NCBI GenBank assembly: GCA_001598975.1
Contig: BBXU01000208.1
Span: 1 to 55,625, forward strand
DNA length: 55,625 nucleotides
Origin: Parachlorella kessleri
Lineage: Eukaryota; Chlorophyta; Trebouxiophyceae; Chlorellales; Chlorellaceae
Direction of reading: 5' to 3'
Of this stretch, positions 26,387 through 38,100 are shown in pieces; position 1 is the first letter of the stretch, and each line of letters opens with the position of its first letter. A model generated the notes under the pieces. The model saw only the letters and a program-made list of their open reading frames with translations, had not been told where the DNA came from and ran no database searches. A program made the translations under genes and the position numbers.

Positions 26387-28405
26387 ATGATGGAAGCCCC
26401 ACAGCTCCTAGACCTGGAATCTGGACTGCTCGAGAAGGTGCTCCTCTGCTTACCTATTGCGAAGGACAGGCAAGACGCTGGGTCGTATTGCTGTATCTCG
26501 AACGCTGCAGCACCTCCTCTTCAACTCTACCTGACACCCCACTCCTTGATTCCTTTTAGGGTTCGAGCCTCCACCACCTGCCAGCGTCTCTACCAGCTCG
26601 CCTCGGGCAGCCAGCAGCTTTGGGCAGACATGCTGGTCGTCATCCACAGTTTTGCCCAGGCCCTGGCCTTTGCACAGTGGCTGCAGTCTCCCACGAGCCT
26701 CCAGCGGGTCCGCCGGCTGCGTATCGTGGACACTCCTCAGGAGGTTCATGACCCTGAGCAGGCTGCCACCCTGGGAGCAGTGGAGCGCGCCACGCACCAG
26801 ATGCTGGGCCTTGCCTCGCAGCTGACCTATCTGGAGCATCATTCTGGCTCAGTATTCACGCTGAGTGGCCTCCATGCGCACCTGAAATTCCTGTGCGTCA
26901 GCGCTGCCGAGATCCGTGTGCTGCGCCAGTTTGGGCACCTGCAGCAGCTAACCTCCCTGACCTTGTGCACCAGCCTTGGGGCGCCGGAACCCTGCCTTCG
27001 AGTATGAGGCCCTCCCCTCGCTTCAGCTGTCGCATGGCTGCCTCCCGGCCAGCCTGCGAGCACTGAGGCTGATTGAGTCCCGCATTAGCATCCCTGCAGC
27101 GGTGCAGGTAAGCTTACGCATATATCCAAGGGGGGAGGCAGTTGGGGTGGAGGCTATGCTACCTTTCGGCCCTATTGTGGGACCGAAGGTTAGCAGGAGT
27201 TGGGTCCAGTAGGCTCTGCGCCTGCGTCCAAGGTGCAGCAACACTTGACCCTCTCCATGCTTGCCACAGATATCTGCTTGCCACCTCAGCCATGCACCGC
27301 AGCATGTGCCGCTACCTAGCTGCCTGCGCCAAGCCCTTACCACCCCTTATTGGTGCAGGGCGCAACACAGCTGACGCAGCTCGCTATGACCGCCTCTTCC
27401 CCGAGGTTTCCCTTTGACACCAGCGGCCTCTCAGGCTTGACAGGGCTGCGGGCTCTCGCCCTGGATTACATCAACCTGTACCAGGCTCCAGCAGAGCTTT
27501 CGCTGCTGACGCAGCTAGAGTGCCTCAGCCTGCGTGGCAGCTACCTGCTGGCGGAGCAGGGGCAAGAGCCACTGCCCAGCCTGGCAGGGCTGCAGGGCTT
27601 GAGGGAGCTCGGGCTGAGCGAATGCCACATGGCTGGCTTGCCTCTGGAGGGCGTCAGCAGGCTGCAGCGGTTCACGGTGGGTGGGGACTGACTGACTTGG
27701 GAGCTACTGCGAGGTGGAAGTGGGAGTGCTTCCACCTCGCATGGTGCTTTGGATGACGCTAGTGTGTACGTGTACAGTGCGGTCTAATAGGGGTGAGGAG
27801 CGCGTGCAGCAAGCACCGTTTGCAGCCTGCGTCACGAAGGTTTGCTAAGCCGTACAGAGTCATCTTTACCCTGTGCGGCACTTGTCTATACCCCCCGCAC
27901 CAGTTCGTCCCACAGTTGGTGTTTGTGGGAAACCTGCGCTCGACTACTGCTGCAGTTTCTGGACCTCTCCACCAACCCTATGACCATTCCCTTGGCTGGG
28001 CACCCATGTTTGAGCCGGCTCCAAGAGCTTTGCCTGGACCTTGGAGCAGTGCCCGGCAACCTTGACAGCCTATTGGGGGCTACTGCACTGCGGGCGCTCT
28101 CTGTGCCTCCTGACGAGCCGGGTATGGCTGGCGGGGGCCTCTTTGGCAGCTGGGGTGCTGGGGACGGTGCGGGCAGCAGTGAGGATGACTCCTGGGAGGA
28201 GGAGGAGGGGGAGGAGGAGGAGCAGGCAGGTGGCTCTGACAGCTTCAGTAGTGCAAGGGCTGAGGAGGACCGTGACTGGGTGTGGGAGAACCTTGCCTTG
28301 GAAATGGACAATAGGGACATGACCTTGCTGCTGTGTGGCGACCAGGGCCCTGAAGATGGGTTGAGCCGTGGAGAGATGCAGCAGCGGCGTGCTGCGGCTT
28401 TCTGA
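26387..28405 (+). CDS. F-box / leucine-rich-repeat protein, 457 aa
   Basis: Exons 26387-26469, 26560-27001, 27027-27107, 27359-27676, 27956-28405. The F-box is assembled across intron 1: LESGLLEKVLLCLP, then a linker, then RASTTCQRLYQLASGSQQLW. Leucine-rich repeats follow, for example LQQLTSLTLC, LPASLRALRLI, LTGLRALALDYINL, LTQLECLSLRGSYL, LQGLRELGLSECHM and SRLQELCLDLG. The C-terminus is acidic (EEEEGEEEEQ). Such proteins are usually the substrate-recognition subunit of SCF ubiquitin ligases; the target is unknown. Intron 1 starts with GC (CAG|GCAAGA). Between 27001 and 27027 the frame is kept only by a 25-nt intron-like gap or by a frameshift (see finding). The last exon is in phase to TGA at 28405. 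Confidence 0.85.
27002..27026 (+). other. 25-nt micro-intron-like gap or frameshift site
   Basis: The coding frame of the F-box/LRR gene hits TGA at 27005. Removing the 25 nt from GTATGAGG to CTTCAG restores the LRR frame and obeys GT-AG. A 25-nt spliceosomal intron would be exceptionally short. The alternative is a one-base insertion between about 26960 and 27001, with EALPSLQLSHG read as coding. Confidence 0.5.
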
Positions 28406-29112
28406 GAACTCCAGGCGCGGCGGCCCGAGCTGGTTGTGAAGAGGCAGCATCACTGCATGCCGCCAGGGCTGCGCCCCGCCTCCTGGGGGTTCTATGGCTG
28501 AGCTTTTTAGTCAAGGTGGCAGGCTACGCGAACAGAGAGGAGGTAGGAGCGAAGTGGACTGACAGGGCTGGATGCATGGATGATGAATGGATGGATGGGC
28601 TGTCTGCCACGGCCCATGCGGGCTGCCCAGGTGGCAGAAGGTGCTTCCCATCCTGGACGTCCAGAGGACCTTGCACGGTGCAGTTACAGCTTACAGAAGC
28701 GCAACCTTTTCACTGTTGTAACGTTGAAGTCTAAATGTAGGAAAGGGACCGCCGAATGAGGAAGGCTTTGCCACTAATAACACGGCCCCAGACCGTGCTT
28801 ACAGGCTGCTGATTGCGGCAGGATGACATAATGCCAGAATTTTTAAAAATCTTTGAAGAAGAGATACACAAAGAATACTCGTTTAGCTGTATCCTATCTC
28901 TGTTCGCACTACCTGCCACCCTTACTAAATAGTGGCCGGCACTGCCAAAGCCCAGCACACTGGCCAACAGGGGAAAGCAACACCAAAGCACAGACACGGT
29001 TGAGTTGAGTATCCAGGCCCGCCTGTGCCCCACCACACAACACAAGTACAATCAGGCCACGTGGGCAGCAGTTCTGGCATCCGTTACAAGCGACCTGCCC
29101 CCTGGTCGCTGG
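28406..29112. other. Convergent intergenic region (707 bp)
   Basis: Contains the 3' UTRs of the F-box/LRR gene (plus) and of the Dug3-Dug2 fusion gene (minus). Plus-strand TGTAA at 28717-28721 may end the former. Minus-strand TGTAA at 29084-29088 is only about 25 nt past the latter stop. No gene is seen. Confidence 0.5.
28717..28721 (+). terminator. Candidate TGTAA polyadenylation signal of the F-box/LRR gene
   Basis: TGTAA about 310 nt downstream of the stop at 28405, and the first one I noticed on the plus strand there. It is weak evidence alone. Confidence 0.35.
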
Positions 29113-32100
29113 CTAGTGTCGGCCGTTACAGCCTGCCTGCTTTGCCTGTGCCCCCAGTTCTGCCAGCAGGTGCTTGACCACGTTCTTGCCCTTCAGCAGG
29201 TTGGCCCGCCCCAGCCGCTCGTTGGCCAGGTGGCAGTTGTCGCTGCTCTGGCCCATGGGCAGCAGCAGCGAGGGCGCGCCCAGCAGCTTCTCCAGGGCGG
29301 AGGCCACAGGCATGGTGCCGCCTGCAGGCAATATGGGTCGCTGTCAGCCTCAGCCTTCCCGATGGTGCTCTTCTCCAGGGTTTGCACCTGGCTCGCGCGT
29401 CATCCATGTGCTGGCGAAGTGTTGCATGTCCCCATGCAAGGAAAGACTCCCATGTGGGGCAGAAAGCAAACGACAGGTCCCCAGTGTCCCCTAACCTCCT
29501 CCCGAGACTCCAACACGCACCACGCCCACACAGACAAGCCCCACTCGCCTTCGCGCACAAGCAGGGGCGTGGTGCCCCACTCCTGCTGGACCGCGCGCTC
29601 CGCGAGGCGCATGAGGGGGCTGTCGGGGTCGGCCTCCCACCAGTCGCCAATGGAGTGAACCTGCGGGTACACGCGTGGAAGCTTTACGCAATGTTGGCAA
29701 ATGATGGTCTGGCACACATAGATGTCAAGGTTTGACAGCTGCACTGCAAAATTTTGCAGATGGATCAGCACAAAAGGTAGCTGCCATTTCAGAAGCAACC
29801 ACATGGTAGCAGATACAGGCCCAGGACATTGCTACTGGCACAAAAATGGCAACCACATCATGGCGGCAACCCATACCTTGACGCTGAGCTCGTTGCCGGA
29901 GCGCAGCTTGGCAAACTCGTGCTGCATGTGTGCGGTGAGGCACTCCACCAGGTGCTGCGCGTCCTGGTTGGGCACAAAGCGCACCGACACCTTGCCGACC
30001 GCGGCGCGCGGGATGACAGAGAACCTGCGGGGGGGAGGGAGGGGTGCCAGGCCAACACCTTTGTGCTGACATGCTTCTCCTCCAACTGTCCAACCACAAG
30101 CGCACATCGGCTTCAGGAGACTGCAAGGGAGTCTTTATGTTGCAGGGCTCCAAGCGCGGTCAATCACCCACCAAGAAGATGAGGCCAGCACACTTCTTGG
30201 TGCGCCACCTTTGCCCAGTGGACCACCAACTTTCGTGCTAGTACAACCAACTGTACAAGGACTGCCCATGCCGGCCCCAACAACCCTGCCGTTCATTCCC
30301 ACAGTTCCCTTACCTGGTGGGCCCAAAGCGGTAGTGGTCGTGGCCCTCCTCGGTCGTGCCCACCCGCACATCCACCACCGAGATGGAGGGCAGGCACCAG
30401 CGCGAGTTGAGCAGGTCGGCCTCGGAGCGGCCAGTGGTCAGGTATGGCACGCCCAGCGCCTCCTTGTAGCTGCACAAGGGCAAGCCAGGCAGGCTAGTCA
30501 GCAGCTGATAATGGTTACAAGCACGGGCGCGGGTCAGAGGGCATGGCCGCCCGGAGGGGGCTAGGCATGATGCAGGATCCGTCCAAAGAGCACACAGGAG
30601 CACACCACCCCTTGGTAAACTTGTCTGCCGCCAAGTATAAGTCGCACGGACGCCAGCAGAAATCTCGTTAAAGCTTGCGGACTCAGGGCTCACCCTTCCA
30701 GAGAGAACTCGTGGCAGCCCTGCAGCCGCTGCAGCGCGCACGACAGCATGTTGGGTCTTACACCAGAGTAGAACCCGGGGACCTGCACACGCATGAGCAG
30801 CACCACCCGGGCAGCTCAGACAAACTGAGGAGTGTGAGATGTGTGGACAGGGCTACATGCACGCCACATCAGCCGCGGCAAATCTTGGGTATATACCGCT
30901 GACCAGCCCAACTACCTAAGTCCTTGTTGCCTGCTCTCATCACAGCGACACACTGCAGATCGCAGCTGCCACCAGCCCTAACCTGTATGTTGGAGCGAGA
31001 GTCAACCAGGGAGGCCAGGACCTTGTTGAGGTCGATCAGTGGCTCACAGAACACGCCACCCTCGTTGCCGCTGTGCAGGTCACGAGCAGGGCCTGCACCA
31101 ACACATTAGGAGACTGATTGCATGGATCTGAATGCACACTGTGCTGTGTCGTCTCACCAACACATGCAGGGCTAGGTGAAAGGCAGCGCGTCAGTGGGTA
31201 CTGATGCCAGTCTCTTGCCACCCAATACCCGTGCACGCACCCCTGGCTTCTCACCTTTCACCTCCACAGAGAGAGAGATCATGCCGCGCATGCCGTACCT
31301 GCAGCAAAGCAACGATTGAAGCATCTGAAAGCTACCCCAATACTACTAGAACTGCGTAAGCTTCTCCCTGCCATGCACCATTACGCCGCTGGCACACATG
31401 TGCTCAGCTCCTCTCCACCCAGCTGCAAGGCAGCCCTCCGCTGCTCTCATGCTCCTCTGCCACCACCCCTCCACCTGCCTTTGCGCCCCGGGCCCAGCGT
31501 ACTTACGTGATGCACGGCTTGGACTCTCCCACCCACAGCGTGTTGCTGATCAGCACCAGCTTGGTGCCCTCAAACCAGGGCAGGTTCTGCTGCACCGCCT
31601 CCCTGAACCCAATGCTGCCATTCTCCTCCTCGCCTGCAGGGCGAAAGGGTAGCACTGCGTAAAGTCCCCCTCGGCTATCGGTGCACTGCAACTGGGGTAC
31701 TGTTTGGCTGTCGCTAGCTGGCAGGACAGAGCGCTGGCCCAAGCCAGCCGCCAGCCCTGGCCAAAACAAGCATGCCGGTCACAAAATAAGGAAGTAGACA
31801 TCATAAGTATCAGTGCCGGTAAAGACAAACAGCCTGCTTAGAACTCAGGCAAGACTCCGGAGCACAGCGCATCCACCCCACCCCTCCGTACAGATAAAAC
31901 CCTATTCTCCGCACTGTGCGCACTCCCTGCCACCCTTACCAATAACCTCGGCAAGCCAGCCCAGCCTTGCCCCCTCCAGCCCTTACCTTCCAGCAGGAAG
32001 ACCACATTCACCGGCAGGCAGCCGGCCCTAGAGGGCTGCTTGCACTCCTCCAGCAGCTCCTTGACCGAGTAGATGAAGGCCAGCACCGGCCCCTTGTTGT

Positions 32101-35100
32101 CACTCACACCGCGGCCGTAGAAGTGGCCGTCCACCTGGCAGGCAAAGCAGGCAGGGCAGGCAGGCAGGGTAAATTGCTGGGGTGCTGCGTAGTAGCGCGA
32201 CATAGGGAGGGGAATATGCTGTCGGGGATGCACCGCTGGTTGAGCAGCCCTGTGGGTGGTAGCTGTGCTGTACTATTGTGCAGCACCTCCTGCCATGCGC
32301 TGGCGCAAGCTGGGTAGGGATGCGAAGGTGCCATAAAACAGGAGGCAGCAGCGGCCGACTCACTGCGTTGACCTCAAACGGGTTGGTCTTCCACTCTGGC
32401 TCCAGCGCGGGTTGCACATCGTAGTGCCCTGCGATCACACACATCACAAGTGGGCAGCTCACTGTCGCAGATTAAGAGCCAAGCAGTGCCCAAGCTGTGC
32501 TGCACATCAACCGCTGAATACCACCGCTTGAGGCATATTGACTCACTCAACAAGCCAAGCCACAAATATGGCGAATACACGCCGCACGGACATATGCAGC
32601 AACAAGTTAGACAGGGTTCTTCATACAGCATCTTCATACTCAAGCGGCCCCAGGACCGCACCGCCCTTGGTGGGTGGCAAGAAGGGCTCAGGGGTTGCCC
32701 ACCATAGAAGGTGACGGTCGGCTTGGCCGGGTCTCGCCCCAGCCGCGCAAGCACCAGCGGGTTCTTGTCCTCCACTGGCTGGCACAGCTTCACCTCGGCG
32801 CCCAGCCCCTCCAGCAGGCGCAGCAGGAACTTGGCGCCGCGGAAGCACTCCTCGTGGAGGGACGGGTCCGCGCTGACGGTCCTGTGGGAGGGAGCCAGGG
32901 TGGAGCGTGTGAGATGGGGCAGAGAGTGGGAGCCTGCAGCGCGCCTGGATGCCGCACAACCACAGGTGCTGGGTGCAGCTATGGCCCCACTCAAGATGGC
33001 GCTTTGAAACCCCCGCTACTTATGCATTCAGCCCTCCCGACTGACATGGCGTACTGGTGCTCTAGTTTCTCAATCGTGACAAACACGAGCAGCAGGGCAC
33101 CGAACCCTACAATCACCTGTTAACAAAGCGCTTGATACGCATGACCAGCACAACCCAGTACCTAGGCAACAGCCTCCCACAACATTCCCCAAGCCACCCA
33201 CTTGATGCGAATGAACGTGCGCAGCGCCCGCTCCAGCTCTCTCTCAAGCCTGGAGGTAACAACCGGCGCCAGTGCGGCCCCTGCCCGCCCCCCTGCCGCG
33301 CCATCAAACCGTGCCTTCTTTGTCACGGGCTGCCCCCCCTCGTCACATCCCTTGGCCGTGACAGGGCTCAGCGGCACCACAATGCTCTGGTGAGAGTCCG
33401 CCCCGCAGTCTGCCAGCCCGTACAGTAGCTGTACCGCCCTGGCATACGCGTCGTCTATACTGAACAGCCGCACAATGCCATCAGGCATGCCGGCTGCTGC
33501 CCAGCTCTCGCTCATGGCACAGCTGAGCACGGGCGGCTGCAGCGTGGGGGCGTGGGTGCTGCGGAAGACCCGTATGCAGCTCCAGCAGTGGGCGGACCAC
33601 AGCCTCACCGTGCCGTCAGCGGAGCCGCTGGCGAAGAGCAGCGGCCGCTCGCCAGCTGGCACAGCAGGGACAGCAGGCACAGCGGGGGCTGAGGAAGCGC
33701 TGCTGGGGCGGGTGCTGCCTAGGCTGGGGCCGCTGGCGGGCGTGGCTTGCACTGTGGGGCTGAACAGGTCTGCCAGGCCCTCAGATGCTGGGTCTGACAG
33801 GGGCACCGTGATGCCAGTGATACTCAATACGTCATCGGTGTGGCCGCTGAACGCAGCAGGCAGAGCAGAAAGCCACTTGATAGTGTGCTCACCAATCATG
33901 TGCCTGTGAAAACAGCGACTTACGCCTGCCGTGGGGCTGGGCAGGTGACCAAACAGAGCATAGGAACAGCACATGAGTTTCTACAAGATCCGCGCTCAAC
34001 TCGTTTTGAACCCGGGCGTGTTACGCGCTTGGGGACCCGGGGTTGTTCTTGCTCGAAAATGGCCAGCCACTTCCCCTGACGACACACAGAGCCGCAGCGC
34101 AGCAGCTTCACCACCGCCACGCAACAGCTGCAGCAGCGCCTCTAACCCCTTGTGGGTCTCACCTGAGCGTTCGCCTACACACCAGTGTCTCCGAATCCCA
34201 AACGCGTATCAGATGGTCGCGCCCGCCGCTCAGCAGCAGGCCGCCGGCCCCATGCAGCGCCAGCACGCTGCCGCGGTGCCCCCGTAGCACCCTCACAAAC
34301 TCCAGCGTCTCGGCCGTCCACACCCGAATGGTGGAGTCTGTGCTGGCGCTGCACACATACTCGCCGCAGAGCGCCAGCGCCGTCACGGAGCTGCAGTGGC
34401 TGTGGTCGCAGCCCGACTGCGCCGACGGCTGCTCGGCAGCGTGAATACACGCGCGGCACACGGCCCGGTCGGTGGACTGGAGGAAGGTGGGACTGGAGCA
34501 CTCCCCGTTGGCTTCTGCTGCCTCCCTCTCGGGCTGCTGCCGCGATAGGCCGTTGCTAGCGGCGCCGCCGCCGCCGCAGGCGACTGTCGCCACACAGAGC
34601 CCCTTGCAGCCTGGGGGCAGCAAAGCCAGGCCGCTGCCCTTGGCCGCCGCCGCCGCTGGCCGGGCGTCGGCGGGGTGGCCCACCGGAGCACGCTTGCTCC
34701 CGTTTGCCAGCCCTGCACCACCCGCCAGCCCCGGCGCCGCCCCGACGAGCGCGGCCACAGCTGCAGTGAGCGGCGACTGGGAGGGTGTGCGCCCCGCCTC
34801 CGCATGCGCTGCAGCCACCGCCACCTCGTCCACAATCGGCGAGGGCGCCGGCGTGCGCGCTGTGAGGCGGTACGCCTTGACTTTGCAATCCTGACCGCCC
34901 ACGTACAGCAGGCCCCCGGGGCCCACAGCCATCGCCTTCATGCTGCCGCTGATGTCAGCCACTTGCACCACGCCCACGCAGGTGAATCCAGCCAGCTCCC
35001 AGACTCGCACGGTCTTGGCGCCCTGGGAGTACAAAAAGGCGCCGTGCACCTCCAGCCGCCGGATGGGGTTGCGGTGGCCCTCCAGGGTGGCCACCAGCTT

Positions 35101-38100
35101 GCAGTCTGACAGCCGCCACACCTGTATACACATAGGACACACTCCCGGGGCCTTGAAGCGGCTGTGCTGCAGTCGGGCATGCAGCGCACAGGCCGGCTGA
35201 CGGAGGGGGAATCACAAAGCCATTAGCGTACGTGCATCAGCAACGCTCGACCAAACCTGGCGCTCCTGCCTGGCAGGACACAAACGCGAATCGCAGCACG
35301 ACAGGCAGATGTGCGGCAGTAAGCAAGTGCTCCCAAGGCAAAACTATGCTTTTCCAAGGCCATGACAATTCGCTGACGTGGCGGCATGCCACGCCTGCTT
35401 CACCTTGCCGACTGCCGGGGTGGTTGTGTGGCACACTGTCTGCCCCGGAGGCAGCCTCCCTCACACTCAATAGCCGAGGCACAGGCACACTGTGCTGTCT
35501 CACTCCACGACCCCACAGTCTGCTCCATGTCACCACCCGCCCCCCCCACCTTGATGGTGTTGTCGGTGCTGCCGCTGAACAGCAGGCCCATGTCCGACGC
35601 CGCCAGCGCCATGACAGTGCCGCTGTGCCCCGTCAGACGGTGCTCCTCCCCCACCACCACCGCCGGCCCGGTGCCGCGGTCCCTGCCGCGGCCCCTGCCG
35701 CCGCCGCCGTGCGCCGGCAGGCCCCCGCTGGGCGTGCCGCGCGGCAGCCGACTGGGGCTGACATCTCGGCTGCCGGCGGGGCTGTCACCCTCGCTGTCCA
35801 TTCGGCTGGGGATGCTGGAATGGGTTTGGAGGATGGGGGCGCTAAGGCTGGGTCCGGGCAGGTTGGCAGGGGGTGCTGCCAGGTTAGCAGTGGCGGTTAG
35901 GCCGGAGGCCCGCGCCACCGCCTCGATGCACCTGCAAAGCCGCAGGGGTTCCGCGGTCCCATGTACCTAGCATCACCTGCCCAGTACAGCACCCACTGGT
36001 ATGCCATATGCACAAGGGCGCTGGGCCCTTCTGATACGGCCAGCCGCAGGAGCGTACTGTGACTGCCGGTTCTCGCTTACCGACTGAGTCAAGCAAGTCG
36101 TCAATTAATACTTCTGGCAGTAGGAGACCGGACAGCAGCTTGCATGACTTGAACCTGGCAGCCCTGAGGCACACAGCATAGCACAAGAATGGCCAGGCAC
36201 TGTTGATGCACCAACAGCCGTGCAATGCAGCAAAGATAGCAAGCGGCGGCGGCACATACCTGGAAACCTCTTCCTGCCGCGGGTGCACCCCCTCGGCCGT
36301 CAGCGGGGACTGCACAACGTTGAGCACCCCCGCCTTCTCCCGGCACACCACCAGCGCGGTGTTGCGGGGCACCTCTGCCCAGTCACTGAGCGCGCCGGTG
36401 ACCGGCTCGGAAGCGATGAGGCACACCCGGGTGCCCAGCTCGCCATAGCAGAGGTGGTAGTCACCCTCACCTGCACCCAAACAAACATGGTGCTCTCCGT
36501 AGCTGGTAATCCCAATGGCCCTTGGTCGAAGCCCTGGGAAGAGAATGCCCGACACCACTCGTTCCTCTGTTGCACACAGCTGGCTTGCCGCTGCAGGCTC
36601 GGTGGCACAAGAGCTGCTGCACACGCTGCTGCATGCACTGCAGCACTGAATCGTTGGAGAAACTCAACATGCTGCTCTTGACGCACATACTTCCCCGCCA
36701 CGTCCCAGTGCAGCACAACAGAGGCTCCTCTCAGCGTACCTGTCACACTCTTGCTGCGAGCCCCGGCAGCACCATCCAAGGTTTGCTCAGGTGCAGCTGT
36801 GACCGTCCGCTTCACCTGCTGCTGGGCTGTGCTGGTCCGCTCGTAGGCCGACCCCTCTGCACCACTCGCCAACCTTTGGTTTACCATGATGAACAACCAC
36901 TGCAACGCTGTCCTGGTTCCAGTTCCCACAAGGAGCACGAGCAGCCAAAACCGACCCCACGATGTGTTTACTGCAGTATAGCATGCCGTGTGGTAAGATG
37001 GCCACCACCTTCTTGGGCCCCCAAGAAGAGCCAGATGCTGCCTGCCTTCACATGTCCTTCCAGCCATGCTTCCTACCTGCAAAGTAGAGTGAGGCTGCCG
37101 CGTCCTCATCGTTTGACACAAAGCGTGTGGCGACAAGCGTGCTGCCATCTGACACCACATAGTTGAGGAGGGAGGTGTCGCTGATACCAGCCTCCTTCTG
37201 TACTTTGGAGATGATGGCGATGGTAGCCTGCAGCCAACAGTTGCAAGTTCGCCTATTGGACCCAATCCCATTCAGCGGCAGCTACCAACTGCAGATGGCT
37301 CCTGCGCAAAGAGCATGACACGCCTGACAGGTGCACTGTGAGGTACCTCGGCTGCACTAAAGCAGGCCAAACATAACGCGGTAAGATATACACACCTGGA
37401 TGGCCTTGAGCATGACCTCTGGAGCTTGGGGCGCATGCATGTCTGGGAGGGAGTTGAGGAACAGGCCAAAGCTGCATCACAGGGAAGCACAGCCCACATG
37501 AGACTCTTTATGGTGACAGGTTCAGTCCTTGTGTGCGTGCCGTTACTGGCTTGCAACCAAGGGTCAACAGTGTTCCTCAATACACAACCATAACTGTAAA
37601 GTCAAACGTGAGCTGCCCCACCTTCACTACCCGTCAGCGTCTCAAGCCTGTCACTCTGCCCACTCAGGCCACGCTCACCTGATGGCAGAGTCACTGTGGA
37701 AGCTCTGCACCGCATTGTAAGCTGCGTCAGAAAGCTGCGCCAACAGCTTGCGCCTGATTTGCATGAAGCCCGCCACCACGCCGTTGTGCATGAACAGGTA
37801 GCGGCCCCACTGGAATGGGTGGCAGTTCTGCTCCGACACCGGCATCCCTGGGTAGGCGGCCTGCACACCGACACAACAAGCTCTTACGCTTCAACAGTCC
37901 CCCTTGCTGTCCTCCCACTTTCTTCAGCTTTCTCTGTGCCCAGCGACCAGCACTACACACTCCCAAATTACCACAACCATGTAAGTTGAGCAAGCGCGAA
38001 AAGCTCACCCGGACGTGAGCGAAGATCAGCCCACTCTCCAGCCGGCAGGCAAGGCGAGACAGGTTGTCGTTGTTCCTGCGGGTTAGGCTCACAGGGCTTA

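Noticed and set aside
27158..27194. Imperfect inverted repeat in an intron of the F-box/LRR gene
   Set aside because: The stem is short and has several bulges, so it is well within what GC-rich introns produce by chance.
29113..32881. M20 domain as a stand-alone CNDP2/Dug1-type Cys-Gly dipeptidase gene
   Set aside because: The frame is continuous with WD40 exons upstream. No ATG with a plausible promoter was seen before the LRTFIRIK segment, and the ligand Asp is replaced by Asn as expected for a Dug2-type domain.
35934..36180. Possible extra exons (for example around 36085-36158, and a 19-nt microexon) between the Dug3 and WD40 parts
   Set aside because: They can be made to fit phase only with a microexon, whereas direct joining of the flanking exons is already in phase and simpler.
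35884..36624. A 246-codon minus-strand open frame that reads through from the Dug3 exon to a stop at 35884, suggesting Dug3 ends there as a separate gene
   Set aside because: Beyond the GTATGT donor after 36260 the sequence loses all amidotransferase similarity. The next exon has a clean acceptor and restores phase into the WD40 part. It remains the main alternative to the fusion model.
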